A stretch of 64,000 nucleotides of DNA from Bacteroidetes bacterium 41-46 (GTDB lineage: Bacteria > Bacteroidota > Bacteroidia > Bacteroidales > UBA932). Both the position numbers and the translations under genes were made by a program. Of the stretch, positions 31,670 through 40,778 are shown piece by piece; position 1 is the stretch's first letter, and each line of letters begins with the position of its first letter. The stretch is from positions 37,726-101,725 of the forward strand of contig MKTA01000019.1 in NCBI GenBank assembly GCA_001897515.1. Direction: 5' to 3'. The notes beneath the pieces are model-generated. The model was given only the letters and a program-made list of their open reading frames with translations. It was not told the DNA's origin and did not search any database.

Positions 31670-31855
31670 TGAGCACAGGCGTGGGTGGGACGAACCTCTA
31701 TCACCATCATAAAGAGTTAGTTGCAAAATATACTTTTTTGCTTTTGTAAAATCTATGTTTTGCAATACGCAGCCAATCAGCCCCACAGAGGTTCGTCCCA
31801 CCCAAACCCGCAACCACCTGAACCTGCTTTTAGGCCAAAGGCCGTAGAAGCGAGG
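31670..31855 (-). repeat. Dispersed inverted-repeat element, copy A
   Basis: 17-bp inverted repeat GGGTGGGACGAACCTCT/AGAGGTTCGTCCCACCC; the minus strand aligns to copy B at about 51695-51872. Confidence 0.75.
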
Positions 31856-31863
31856 CGCTAAGG

Positions 31864-31911
31864 TTTTTTTGCGCAGCGTACTCCAGTACGTGAGCACAAA
31901 AAAAGACCGCA
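31864..31911. repeat. Hairpin repeat, copy 1
   Basis: TTTTTTTGCGCAGCGTACTCCAGTACGTGAGCACAAAAAAAGACCGCA; near-identical to 32018-32066 and internally palindromic (CGTACT..AGTACG). Confidence 0.8.
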
Positions 31912-31978
31912 AGCAAAAAAAGATGCATTATGTATGCAATTCGTATGCAAATCTTCCGCACCTAATAATTAACCATTC

Positions 31979-32101
31979 TAAAATTGATTAAAGACTGCAG
32001 ATGCAAGGCGGCAAAGTTTTTTTTTGCGCAGCGTACTCTAGTACGTGAGCATAAAAAAAGACTGCAGCCAACGAAGCAGATGCAGTCTTTAATCAATTTT
32101 A
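31979..32101. repeat. 21-bp inverted repeats enclosing hairpin repeat copy 2
   Basis: TAAAATTGATTAAAGACTGCA (31979-31999) and TGCAGTCTTTAATCAATTTTA (32081-32101); copy 2 lies at about 32018-32066. Confidence 0.85.
32053..32090 (-). terminator. Rho-independent terminator downstream of tRNA-Asn
   Basis: Minus strand: AAAGACTGCA-loop-TGCAGTCTTT followed by a T-run; 14 nt past the tRNA 3' end. Confidence 0.75.
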
Positions 32102-32103
32102 AG

Positions 32104-32177
32104 CTCCTCGTCTAGGACTTGAACCTAGGACCCCCTGATTAACAGTCAGGTGCTCTAACCGACTGAGCTAACGAGGA
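32104..32177 (-). tRNA. tRNA-Asn (anticodon GTT)
   Basis: TCCTCGTTAGCTCAGTCGGTTAGAGCACCTGACTGTTAATCAGGGGGTCCTAGGTTCAAGTCCTAGACGAGGAG; cloverleaf arms pair; anticodon loop CTGTTAA. Confidence 0.95.
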
Positions 32178-32278
32178 ATTTTATTCGCGTTTTGGGAGTG
32201 CAAATGTAAGTGGAATTTTATAAAAGTCCAAATCTTTATGTCAATTTTTTATAACTTTGCCTTTATATATTAGGCAAT

Positions 32279-32971
32279 ATGGATATACAGATGATTTCAG
32301 AGTTGCTCGTTGAGCTCATAATGGACAATGACAGGGTCTCCCTGCCCGGAATGGGCAGCTTTATTGCAGAGCCGGCTCCATCTGTATTTTCAGACAAGGC
32401 TACGGTTATACACCCTCCTTTTAGAAGAGTGATATTCAGAAGCAAAGAGACTTGGAACGATGGTTTACTTGAGGCAAAATATTCACAGCGCACAGGGGTG
32501 AAAGAGGATAGAGCAAGAGCATATGTTGCTCAATTCATCGCATCTCTTAGTTCAGAACTGGAGCTTAAGAAAAGGGTAGATTTCCCCGGGTTTGGTTATA
32601 TGAGAATAAACGAAAGAGGGACTAACTCATTCATTATTGATAAAGAGTTGTTTATCAGCAAAGACTCCTATGGTCTGGAGCCTATAACCATAAAACTGCT
32701 TGAAAAACCGGGAACAGTAGAGAGCCTTAAAACAAGAAGGTTAAAGATTTATTCAGATGAGGATGTAATTAAAAGCCTCTCGTCAGAGAAGAGAGGCTTC
32801 AACCTTAAGTTCAAAATTCCAAAAAAGGCAATTAAATGGGCCCTTTTTGCTACAGGTCTGGCAACAATTGTAATCTTGATTGTGATGTTTGGAGACCAGC
32901 TCAAACCTGTTTGGGAGTATCTTCTTTACAGTAAAGAGGAGAGAGAGATACTCAAAAGCATAGTGAAGTAG
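32279..32971 (+). CDS. HU-CCDC81-like domain protein with C-terminal TM segment
   Basis: ISELLVELIMDNDRVSLPGMGSFIAEPAPS...HPPFRRVIFR; TM near residue 190. Confidence 0.75.
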   Translation: MDIQMISELLVELIMDNDRVSLPGMGSFIAEPAPSVFSDKATVIHPPFRRVIFRSKETWNDGLLEAKYSQRTGVKEDRARAYVAQFIASLSSELELKKRVDFPGFGYMRINERGTNSFIIDKELFISKDSYGLEPITIKLLEKPGTVESLKTRRLKIYSDEDVIKSLSSEKRGFNLKFKIPKKAIKWALFATGLATIVILIVMFGDQLKPVWEYLLYSKEEREILKSIVK

Positions 32972-32983
32972 GATATATCTTAT

Positions 32984-34081
32984 TTACCCTACCATCCTTT
33001 TTCTGAATTGGCCAGGAGTTGTTCCGGTCTCTTTTCTAAAGGCACGCAGTAGTGAATTCACAGAGGCAAAGCCTGATTCCTCAGCTATATACTCAAGTAT
33101 ATGATTTTCATCAGAGAGAAGAAGCTTTTTTGCATATTCAACTCTGTAGTGATTAACGAAATCTGTGAAAGTTGTATTGTAAACTACATTTACAACAGAT
33201 GAAACATAGGAACGGTTTGTCCCAAGCTCCATTGAGACATCTGTAATCCTAAGGTCTCTTCTGCGGAATATCTCCTTCTCTCTGAAAAGAACCAGAAGCT
33301 CTCCCTTTATTTTATCTCTTGTCTTTTCCTGAATCCCTTTTGAACATTCATTTTGCTCCTCTCTGCCTTCTGGCTTAGCCTCATGTGACTCTTCATTAAA
33401 ATCCAATACTGAAAACCTTTGTATATACCCTGTGTGGCCTATATAAAATAGCATTAATGAAAATGCAAAAGATGGCATCATTAACAGCAATGAAGATTCC
33501 GAAAAGTAGTCCCTCCCTATTATTCCCGCTGAAACAGAGAGCAAGCCGGTAAAAAAAAGAAGAAAAAGCATCCTGTTGAGCCAATCCAGCTCTCTCCCCT
33601 CAGTTGAAGAATAGTACTCATTTATTCTCTTATGATAGTTTCTTATAAGCCTGCAGCCATAAACTACAACAAGGGGAACCTGCACGACAAAAATTAGTCT
33701 TACAATTTTTCCTGCAATATCAACAAGTCCCTGAGCAAAGAGATGAGCCAGTATAACCAAAAGAGATCCAATCAGAGTGGGAATAAATATATTTAAATTT
33801 TTCAGAGATAACAGAGGCTCCTTAGCGAGAGATTGTATATAGAGATAGAACAGAGGATATACAGAAAGCATCGCAATTGAATAGAGAGAATCAATTACCG
33901 AGTAAATCCGGGAATAACCATAAAAATAGACCGAATGGGAAAAATATAATATGGTAGAGACCCCCATAAAGATCAGAATCAACTTCTGAGGCAATTTACT
34001 GCGCTTTAAATCCGCCGCCATAACAGCCGTCCAGAAGAGGCATACAAAAAAGGGCAGCAGGGTTACAATATCTCTAAACAT
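32984..34081 (-). CDS. Membrane-anchored AraC-family regulator
   Basis: Multiple hydrophobic segments, then C-terminal HTH (FTDFVNHYRVEYAKKLLL...IAEESGFASVNSLLRAFRKETGTTPGQFRKR). Confidence 0.88.
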   Translation of the reverse strand: MFRDIVTLLPFFVCLFWTAVMAADLKRSKLPQKLILIFMGVSTILYFSHSVYFYGYSRIYSVIDSLYSIAMLSVYPLFYLYIQSLAKEPLLSLKNLNIFIPTLIGSLLVILAHLFAQGLVDIAGKIVRLIFVVQVPLVVVYGCRLIRNYHKRINEYYSSTEGRELDWLNRMLFLLFFTGLLSVSAGIIGRDYFSESSLLLMMPSFAFSLMLFYIGHTGYIQRFSVLDFNEESHEAKPEGREEQNECSKGIQEKTRDKIKGELLVLFREKEIFRRRDLRITDVSMELGTNRSYVSSVVNVVYNTTFTDFVNHYRVEYAKKLLLSDENHILEYIAEESGFASVNSLLRAFRKETGTTPGQFRKRMVG

Positions 34082-34305
34082 AGGGCTATCTTTGTCCTTC
34101 CAAATATAAAAAATAAAACGGTAAAAAAGAATGATGGCAGGTACAGAAAACTAACCCCCAATTTTCCATACCTGCCATCGCAGTGACTTTTGCAACCACT
34201 TTTGTAATACAAATATAAAAATATTTTTAAACATTTATAATAAATTTATCTTTTTTTGCAGTAATCTGTGACCTTTTTTTAACATTTCGTTACTATTAAT
34301 AAGTT

Positions 34306-35622
34306 TTGACAAAAAACCGATATTTAGAAAACCTTAAGATTGCAGCACCAGTGATTCTGTCACTGGCCGGTCAGTCTGTTGTACAGATTGCAGACAGCAT
34401 TATGGTGGGCCGGACAGGGGCTACCCCACTGGCAGCAGTCTCATTTGCCGGAGCTATAATAACAAATGTCATGGTAATAGGGCTTGGACTGACTATTGGA
34501 CTAACTCCAATAGCTGGGATGCACTGGGCCAGAAGTGAATTTAAAAGGGTATCAGGTTATTTTCAAAACTCCCTCTCTGTGAACCTCATTTTTTCACTGC
34601 TCCTGGTTATGCTTCTTTTTGCCATTGCCCCGCTTATGCCTCACCTGGGGCAGCCTACAGAGGTGACATCCATTGTTTCAGGATACTATATGATGGTGTC
34701 TGTGTCACTTATACCTATGATGATCTTCCTTACCGGCAAACAGTTCCTTGAGGGGATAGGCAATACTCACTTATCAATGTATATTACTCTGTTTGCAAAT
34801 GCTCTAAACATTTTGCTAAACTATCTTCTGATTTATGGTAAAGGAGGGTTTCCTGAAATGGGAATTGACGGTGCAGGACTTGCAACACTGATATCAAGGC
34901 TTATAATGCCGATTTCTCTTTTTGCGGCCATAAACAGAAAGGACACATATATGCGGTTCATCAGGATGTTCAGTAAAGAGAACTTTTCGCTTAGGGAGCA
35001 TCTCCATCTGATAAGGATAGGTCTTCCAATTTCAGGGCAAATGGTAATAGAGTTCTTCTCACTTAGCGCAATTACATTTATGATGGGTTGGTTGGGCACC
35101 AAATCTCTAGCAGCCAATCAGATTGTACAGACAATGATAAATTTCACCTTTATGATTGCAAACGGAGTTGCAGCAGCCTCCACTATTCTGGTCAGCCATT
35201 CAACCGGAACAGGAGATATGAATGGTGCCAAAAGAAGAGGCTTCGCCGGTATAAGGCTCTCTGTCGCAGTTATGGGAGTGGCCTCCCTTACCTTTTTACT
35301 TTTTGGACGGGAGATATCATCATTATTTACTACAGATCCGGAGGTTGTTACTATAGCAGTAAAAATATTCTATGTTGTTGTCTTTTTTGAAATCTTTGAC
35401 GGGCTTCAGGTAACCGCTCTTGGTGCATTGCGAGGGCTGGCAGACACTGGCAAACCAATGTTCATCGCAATATTTTCATACCTCTTCATTTCTGTTCCGG
35501 TGGCCTATTTTGCCGGTTTTATCCTTAATTTTGGAGAGATGGGACTTATGTCTGGTTTTGCGTTCGGATTACTAGTTGCCGCAATACTTTTCATAAGAAG
35601 ATTCTCGCTCCTCACAAAATAA
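34306..35622 (+). CDS. MATE-family efflux transporter (apparent TTG start)
   Basis: 438 aa polytopic; LAGQSVVQIADSIMVGRTGATPLAAVSFA. Confidence 0.9.
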   Translation: MTKNRYLENLKIAAPVILSLAGQSVVQIADSIMVGRTGATPLAAVSFAGAIITNVMVIGLGLTIGLTPIAGMHWARSEFKRVSGYFQNSLSVNLIFSLLLVMLLFAIAPLMPHLGQPTEVTSIVSGYYMMVSVSLIPMMIFLTGKQFLEGIGNTHLSMYITLFANALNILLNYLLIYGKGGFPEMGIDGAGLATLISRLIMPISLFAAINRKDTYMRFIRMFSKENFSLREHLHLIRIGLPISGQMVIEFFSLSAITFMMGWLGTKSLAANQIVQTMINFTFMIANGVAAASTILVSHSTGTGDMNGAKRRGFAGIRLSVAVMGVASLTFLLFGREISSLFTTDPEVVTIAVKIFYVVVFFEIFDGLQVTALGALRGLADTGKPMFIAIFSYLFISVPVAYFAGFILNFGEMGLMSGFAFGLLVAAILFIRRFSLLTK

Positions 35623-35639
35623 TTCATTATTTTTGGAGT

Positions 35640-36950
35640 ATGAAAAAGGCATCCCGTAAAGGCAGCAGGCTAAGGCTCTTTATTTTTGCATCTGCTGCAG
35701 TAATTATCTTAACCGTATCACTTGGAATTAACAGCATCCGAAACTCCAAAGAAGAGATTGATGAGCCTCAGGAGCTATCTCTCAATTTACTCATAACCAA
35801 CGAGCTTAACGATCTGGAAGAGACTAGAAAACTAGACAGTCAGATAGAACGCTTTATGAGAGAGTGGCAGCTTAAAGGTGCCTCGCTTGCGGTGATGAAG
35901 GATGAGAAACTGATTTACTCAAAAGGGTATGGGTGGGCAGATGAGGAGATGGGAGTTAGAATGGAGCCGAGCCACATTCTAAGGATTGCATCCCTGTCAA
36001 AACTTATAACTGCTGCAGGGATCATGAAACTAGCTGAGGATTCTATCATTTCTCTTGACAGTAGAATATTTGGTAAAGGTGGCCTTCTACCATTCCCGGC
36101 AGACGAGGATATTTCAGACCCCAGGGTAAGAAGGATAACCATTGAACATCTGCTCAGGCACAGAGGAGGCTTTACTCTCAGAGCCGGCGACCCTATGTTC
36201 AGTACGAAGCTCATGTCTTCAAGATTAAAAATTGACAGCGTACCCTGTAATGACCAGATAATTGAGTATTGTGCCTCTCGCAGACTTGGATTTGACCCGG
36301 GAAACGGAACCCGATATTCAAATCTTGGATATGTTATATTATCAAGAGTTATTGAGGAGGTTACAGGAATGAGCTATGAAGATTACATAAAAAATGAGAT
36401 CCTTAAGCCGGCAGGTATTGTTGATATGCATATAGCAAACAACTATTATGAAGAGAGATATCCTAATGAAGTCAGATATTACGAACCATCTAACGAGCCA
36501 CTAGTTGAGTCTTATAATGGAAGCGGGCAAATGGCACAAAGGTGCTATGGCGGCAATAACATAAAGGCTTTGCAAGGCGCCGGAGCCTGGGTTGGCTCCC
36601 CATCTGAAATTCTGCTCTTTGTGGCTTCAATAGATGGAAAAAGTGGTGTCGCTGATATTCTTTCAAATGAGAGCATTAGAATCATGACCTCAAGCACCTC
36701 TCAAACTCTTCCTATAGGCTGGGCCAAAGCAACGTCATCGGGGGAATGGTCCAGAACCGGAACACTCTCCGGTTCTAGTGCACTTCTTAAGTATCAGAAA
36801 AACGGAATCTCCTGGATACTTGTAACCAATACAAGTTCATGGAAAGGGGCTACATTTCCCAGACAGATAGACAGACTCATAAAAAATGGTCTCAACAGAG
36901 TATCTGAGTGGCCAGAGAGAGATCTGTTTGAACTTAGAATTCTACAGTAA
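35640..36950 (+). CDS. Serine hydrolase, beta-lactamase/class C family
   Basis: SLSKLITAAGIMKL (SxxK), YSNLGYVILSRVIEEVTG (YxN), N-terminal TM/signal. Confidence 0.88.
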   Translation: MKKASRKGSRLRLFIFASAAVIILTVSLGINSIRNSKEEIDEPQELSLNLLITNELNDLEETRKLDSQIERFMREWQLKGASLAVMKDEKLIYSKGYGWADEEMGVRMEPSHILRIASLSKLITAAGIMKLAEDSIISLDSRIFGKGGLLPFPADEDISDPRVRRITIEHLLRHRGGFTLRAGDPMFSTKLMSSRLKIDSVPCNDQIIEYCASRRLGFDPGNGTRYSNLGYVILSRVIEEVTGMSYEDYIKNEILKPAGIVDMHIANNYYEERYPNEVRYYEPSNEPLVESYNGSGQMAQRCYGGNNIKALQGAGAWVGSPSEILLFVASIDGKSGVADILSNESIRIMTSSTSQTLPIGWAKATSSGEWSRTGTLSGSSALLKYQKNGISWILVTNTSSWKGATFPRQIDRLIKNGLNRVSEWPERDLFELRILQ

Positions 36951-39357
36951 TACCTATTGATGGAAGAATAGTACCTTCTGTAAGAGCAATTCTCTTCATC
37001 TCATACCTCTGCTCACCTCTTGGTGCATCAGGATTAACTATACGTCCTGTACTTACCAATACATCCCCTGTCTTATAGTCAAAATTGGTTACATTCTGGA
37101 CATCAAGATAAAGTTTAAGAGCAAACTTTTTGAAAAAGAACTCCTTGTCAACCCTAACATCCAACTGATTGAATATACCAAGATACTGAGAGTTATATAG
37201 TGAATAATCAGGATAGGCTCTCCCCGATGCATCCCACGCCACTACTAGTGAAGATTTATCTTCATCAAGAGGGGTGTATGGAGTACCTCCGGAATATCTG
37301 TATTTTACACCAACATAGAAGTCAAGAGGCAACTTGTAGCCGGCAGAGAGAGTCAATAGCCTTTTGTTATTCCATGTTCTTGCAATCCAGCTGTCATCCA
37401 CTCCTCTGTACTGACTTTTAAAGAGAGTAAGAGAGCCAAGAAGATTTAACCTGTCTGCCAAAAACCATCTGGCAGAGAACTCAACTCCATAAGATCTGCT
37501 CTTTAAGGTTGATGTTATCTCTTCGTTTCCGGAGACACCATAATTAACACCTTTTCCCTCAACAGGAATCTCATCCCTTACAGACCACATACCATTGAAA
37601 TTACTTCTGTAGAATAGCTCAGCTGCAAGCTGCACCCCATTACTGTTCCTGTAGTCTAGACCGGTAGTAATCTGATCAGATCCAATATACTTAAGGTCTT
37701 TGTTGACAAGCTCGCCCTGTGAATCTCTAAAACCTAATGCAGTAAATGGAGGAAGCTGATAGTACCTTCCTGCACCCGCATTAAGATAAAGGTCCGGGAA
37801 GATCTCGTATGACAACGAAAGTCTTGGGGAGAACTGTTTGAAAATATTTGCCATCTCATTTGAATATGAGTTCCCGTCAAATCTAACACCAAGATTTGCA
37901 GTAAATCTCCTATCAGGGGATGTATAGTTTGCATTAGCAAATGCGGAGTATTTAAGGAAACTTAAGTTGCTGTTGTAATCTATGGTTACAGGATTTTGCA
38001 GAAATATTTTCTGATATGTATTGTTTGAGTATAGCGGCACCTCTATTCCAACACCTGATATAACTCTGAAATCCCCAAACCTAACAAGATTCTCTGCTCT
38101 GAATTTAGTCTCCTGCTCAACAGATCTGTATTTCAAAGAGAGGTTATCCTCAGAGGATTCATCGTTATTTGCATATTTAGTATTTCTGTTATTAAGATAA
38201 CTCTGGCTGAGGAACAGGCTTAGATTATTAGCCCCGTAATAGTATCTGTAAACCAGACCTGTAGTAAACACTTCCTGTTGTATTACAGGAAGATATGCCA
38301 GTATATACTCATTTGACTCCTTCCCGCCGGTATCTTTATTGAGAGTCATATCATCAATTCCTCCCAATGCGAGGAATGTTAGTTCATGTTTATTATTAAA
38401 ACGTGTTTTAAGTTTAACCTGCATATCTGTGAATGTGGGAAGAAATGGCAGATTAATTGCTTTAAAAAGAAACTGAAGATATGATATCCTGGCCGAGACA
38501 AGATAATTTGTCCTCTTTGTCAAGTGACCATTTGAGCTAAAGCCCGCTTCTGAAGCACCTACAGTAAATTTGTAAGTATTGTTGAGCGGATCACCATCCT
38601 TTAGCTTAAAGTCCAGTACCGAGCTTATTGCCCCACCTCTTGCCACAGGAAAGGAGCCACCATAAAAATCAACTTCTCGGATGAACTCTGCGTCAATGAT
38701 ACCTACAGGCCCTCCCGAGGAGCCCTGTGTGCTGAAGTGATTGATTGAGGGAACCTCAATTCCGTCAAGAAAATATTTATTTTCTGCAGGTCCGCCCCCT
38801 CTGACAAGAATATCATTTCTAAATCCTCCTCCGGCAACATTCCCTACTCCCGGAAGAGAAGCTACGACCCTGGATATATCTCTGTTTGCTCCCGGGTTTC
38901 TTTCAATTTCCTGAATACCGATAGTCCTTTGAGAAAGAGGTGTCTCAGGTATTCTTCTAAATGGATTAGCCTTAGGCTTTACAGTAGCCGCAGCAAGCAA
39001 AACACTCTCCTCCTCAAGTTCAATATTTAGAAAAGACCCCTTTATAGAGAGCATCATCTCTTCTGTAATAAACTGATTGTATCCGAGCAAATCCACTCTC
39101 AGCCTGTATGCTCCCGGAGGCAAATTATCAATGGTAAACCTACCCAAAGAGTCTGTTATTGAGTATTTGCTACCCTGAAAAACAGAGACAGTTGCAAAAG
39201 AGACCGGCTCCCTTGTAAGCTTATCAATTACCACACCTCTTATTGAATAATCAAGAGCAAATATTTGGCTATATGATAACAGAGAAAATAAAACAGCTAA
39301 ATAAACAAGTCTTTTCATTTTCATTATTTTATCTAAATAAATTTTACAGAGAAACAA
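36934..39357 (-). CDS. TonB-dependent receptor with CarboxypepD_reg-like N-terminus
   Basis: IRGVVIDKLTREPVSFATVSV; plug-like NRDISRVVASLPGVGNVAGGGFRNDILVRGGGPAENKYFLDGIEV; 807 aa. Confidence 0.9.
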   Translation of the reverse strand: MFLCKIYLDKIMKMKRLVYLAVLFSLLSYSQIFALDYSIRGVVIDKLTREPVSFATVSVFQGSKYSITDSLGRFTIDNLPPGAYRLRVDLLGYNQFITEEMMLSIKGSFLNIELEEESVLLAAATVKPKANPFRRIPETPLSQRTIGIQEIERNPGANRDISRVVASLPGVGNVAGGGFRNDILVRGGGPAENKYFLDGIEVPSINHFSTQGSSGGPVGIIDAEFIREVDFYGGSFPVARGGAISSVLDFKLKDGDPLNNTYKFTVGASEAGFSSNGHLTKRTNYLVSARISYLQFLFKAINLPFLPTFTDMQVKLKTRFNNKHELTFLALGGIDDMTLNKDTGGKESNEYILAYLPVIQQEVFTTGLVYRYYYGANNLSLFLSQSYLNNRNTKYANNDESSEDNLSLKYRSVEQETKFRAENLVRFGDFRVISGVGIEVPLYSNNTYQKIFLQNPVTIDYNSNLSFLKYSAFANANYTSPDRRFTANLGVRFDGNSYSNEMANIFKQFSPRLSLSYEIFPDLYLNAGAGRYYQLPPFTALGFRDSQGELVNKDLKYIGSDQITTGLDYRNSNGVQLAAELFYRSNFNGMWSVRDEIPVEGKGVNYGVSGNEEITSTLKSRSYGVEFSARWFLADRLNLLGSLTLFKSQYRGVDDSWIARTWNNKRLLTLSAGYKLPLDFYVGVKYRYSGGTPYTPLDEDKSSLVVAWDASGRAYPDYSLYNSQYLGIFNQLDVRVDKEFFFKKFALKLYLDVQNVTNFDYKTGDVLVSTGRIVNPDAPRGEQRYEMKRIALTEGTILPSIGITVEF

Positions 39358-39476
39358 TTGCCAGTCAAAAATGTTTACTCTTTCATCTCACATATAAACC
39401 CTTTCAACCATATTTTTACGCCTTTAATTACATTTGAATATATTTTTGCAAATTCATAATTTTAAATTAAAACATA

Positions 39477-40778
39477 ATGAACTGTAAATATTTGGTATTA
39501 TTAAGCGCAACTCTCCTTTTGTATAGCATTGGCAGGGCACAGGGACCTGAATTAGATTTTTTTTATAGTAGCAGTACAGAGATCCCATGGTCTGACTCAT
39601 ATATCAAATTTAAAAGTGGCAGCAAGATGAGATTTGGATTTTTCCCGCTAGCTTCTGCTAAAAGCGCACCTTTTGGGACAGATGGTTACAATAAAGACGT
39701 CAACATAGATAAGGCCCTTATCTTTCTTCCCTCAGTTAATCACAGAGAGGGTTTCTATGGAGAAGACCTGGAGATAAAGGACCGTTTTATATTATATTGT
39801 CCGGATTTTGAAAAAATAGCAGGCAACAATTCGAATTTAAACGATAATATTAATACTTTAATAGCTGAAGGGGTTGCCGGGATTGCTCTCTTTTCAGATG
39901 AAGAGGAGAGTCCGATAATAGATCTTGAGGGAATAAAGTTCCATAACAGTGAGATTCCTATTATTGCAATTAGCAGATCAACAGCCCACAAGCTACTTAA
40001 TGCTGGAGGATATTATCTTGAATCTGTTTACAACAATTTAAAATTGGGAAAACTACCAACATTGAAAGATCCTATCTATAATATTTCAATTTCATTTACA
40101 GGAAAATTCTGTGATCTTCAGACTGAACACTGCACAATCAGATTTAACAAAGAGAGACTTGACAGTTTATCAGTTATAGCAATTTCAAATAATAATGAGC
40201 GAGCCTTAAGTTTTCTCTATAACCTTTTTTCAGAATTAAATCCATTAAAGGAGAGGCAGCTAATAACCTATTTCTCTGACTATGATGAAAAATTGTTCTA
40301 CACAAATCACTGGGGTAAAGGTTTAGCAGCAGGAAAGGCCGGCATTTTTTCAATATATGATAATACATCAGATGACTATGCATTGGCCGTACACGAGCTT
40401 ACTCATATTATGTTTAACACAAACTGGGGAAGACAAACCTCTTTTCTAAATGAAGGAATTGCAATGTATGCTGAGTCTGTTTCAGTTAATTCAAGTGAGA
40501 GTAACAGAATAACCAGGAATTTTTTAGAAAGAGGATTACTGCTGCCTCTTGAAAAGCTAACAAAACTCCAGATAGGTGCTGACAAAGATTTTACACAAAT
40601 GGGATATGCAGCATCTGGTTCCTTTGTTGATTTTTTAATAAATCGCTATGGACTTAAAAACTTCCATAAACTATGGATGTCCGGAGAGCAATGGAAAACA
40701 ATATATGGCAAAGAGTTAGCCACCCTTGAAAAAGAGTGGCACAATTTTATTTTTGAAAAAACTGATTTACTGAAATAA
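39477..40778 (+). CDS. Secreted gluzincin-like metallopeptidase with possible PA-like domain
   Basis: VHELTHIMF...FLNEGIAMYAE (HExxH plus downstream Glu); GVAGIALFSDEEES...IPIIAISRSTAHKLL resembles a protease-associated domain. Confidence 0.7.
   Translation: MNCKYLVLLSATLLLYSIGRAQGPELDFFYSSSTEIPWSDSYIKFKSGSKMRFGFFPLASAKSAPFGTDGYNKDVNIDKALIFLPSVNHREGFYGEDLEIKDRFILYCPDFEKIAGNNSNLNDNINTLIAEGVAGIALFSDEEESPIIDLEGIKFHNSEIPIIAISRSTAHKLLNAGGYYLESVYNNLKLGKLPTLKDPIYNISISFTGKFCDLQTEHCTIRFNKERLDSLSVIAISNNNERALSFLYNLFSELNPLKERQLITYFSDYDEKLFYTNHWGKGLAAGKAGIFSIYDNTSDDYALAVHELTHIMFNTNWGRQTSFLNEGIAMYAESVSVNSSESNRITRNFLERGLLLPLEKLTKLQIGADKDFTQMGYAASGSFVDFLINRYGLKNFHKLWMSGEQWKTIYGKELATLEKEWHNFIFEKTDLLK

Noticed and set aside
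31589-31912. 107-aa minus ORF as a real gene
   Set aside because: Spans repeat element A; the matching frame in copy B is interrupted by a stop.
36934-36950. 17-bp convergent overlap of serine hydrolase and TonB receptor genes
   Set aside because: Short convergent 3' overlaps are common in compact genomes.
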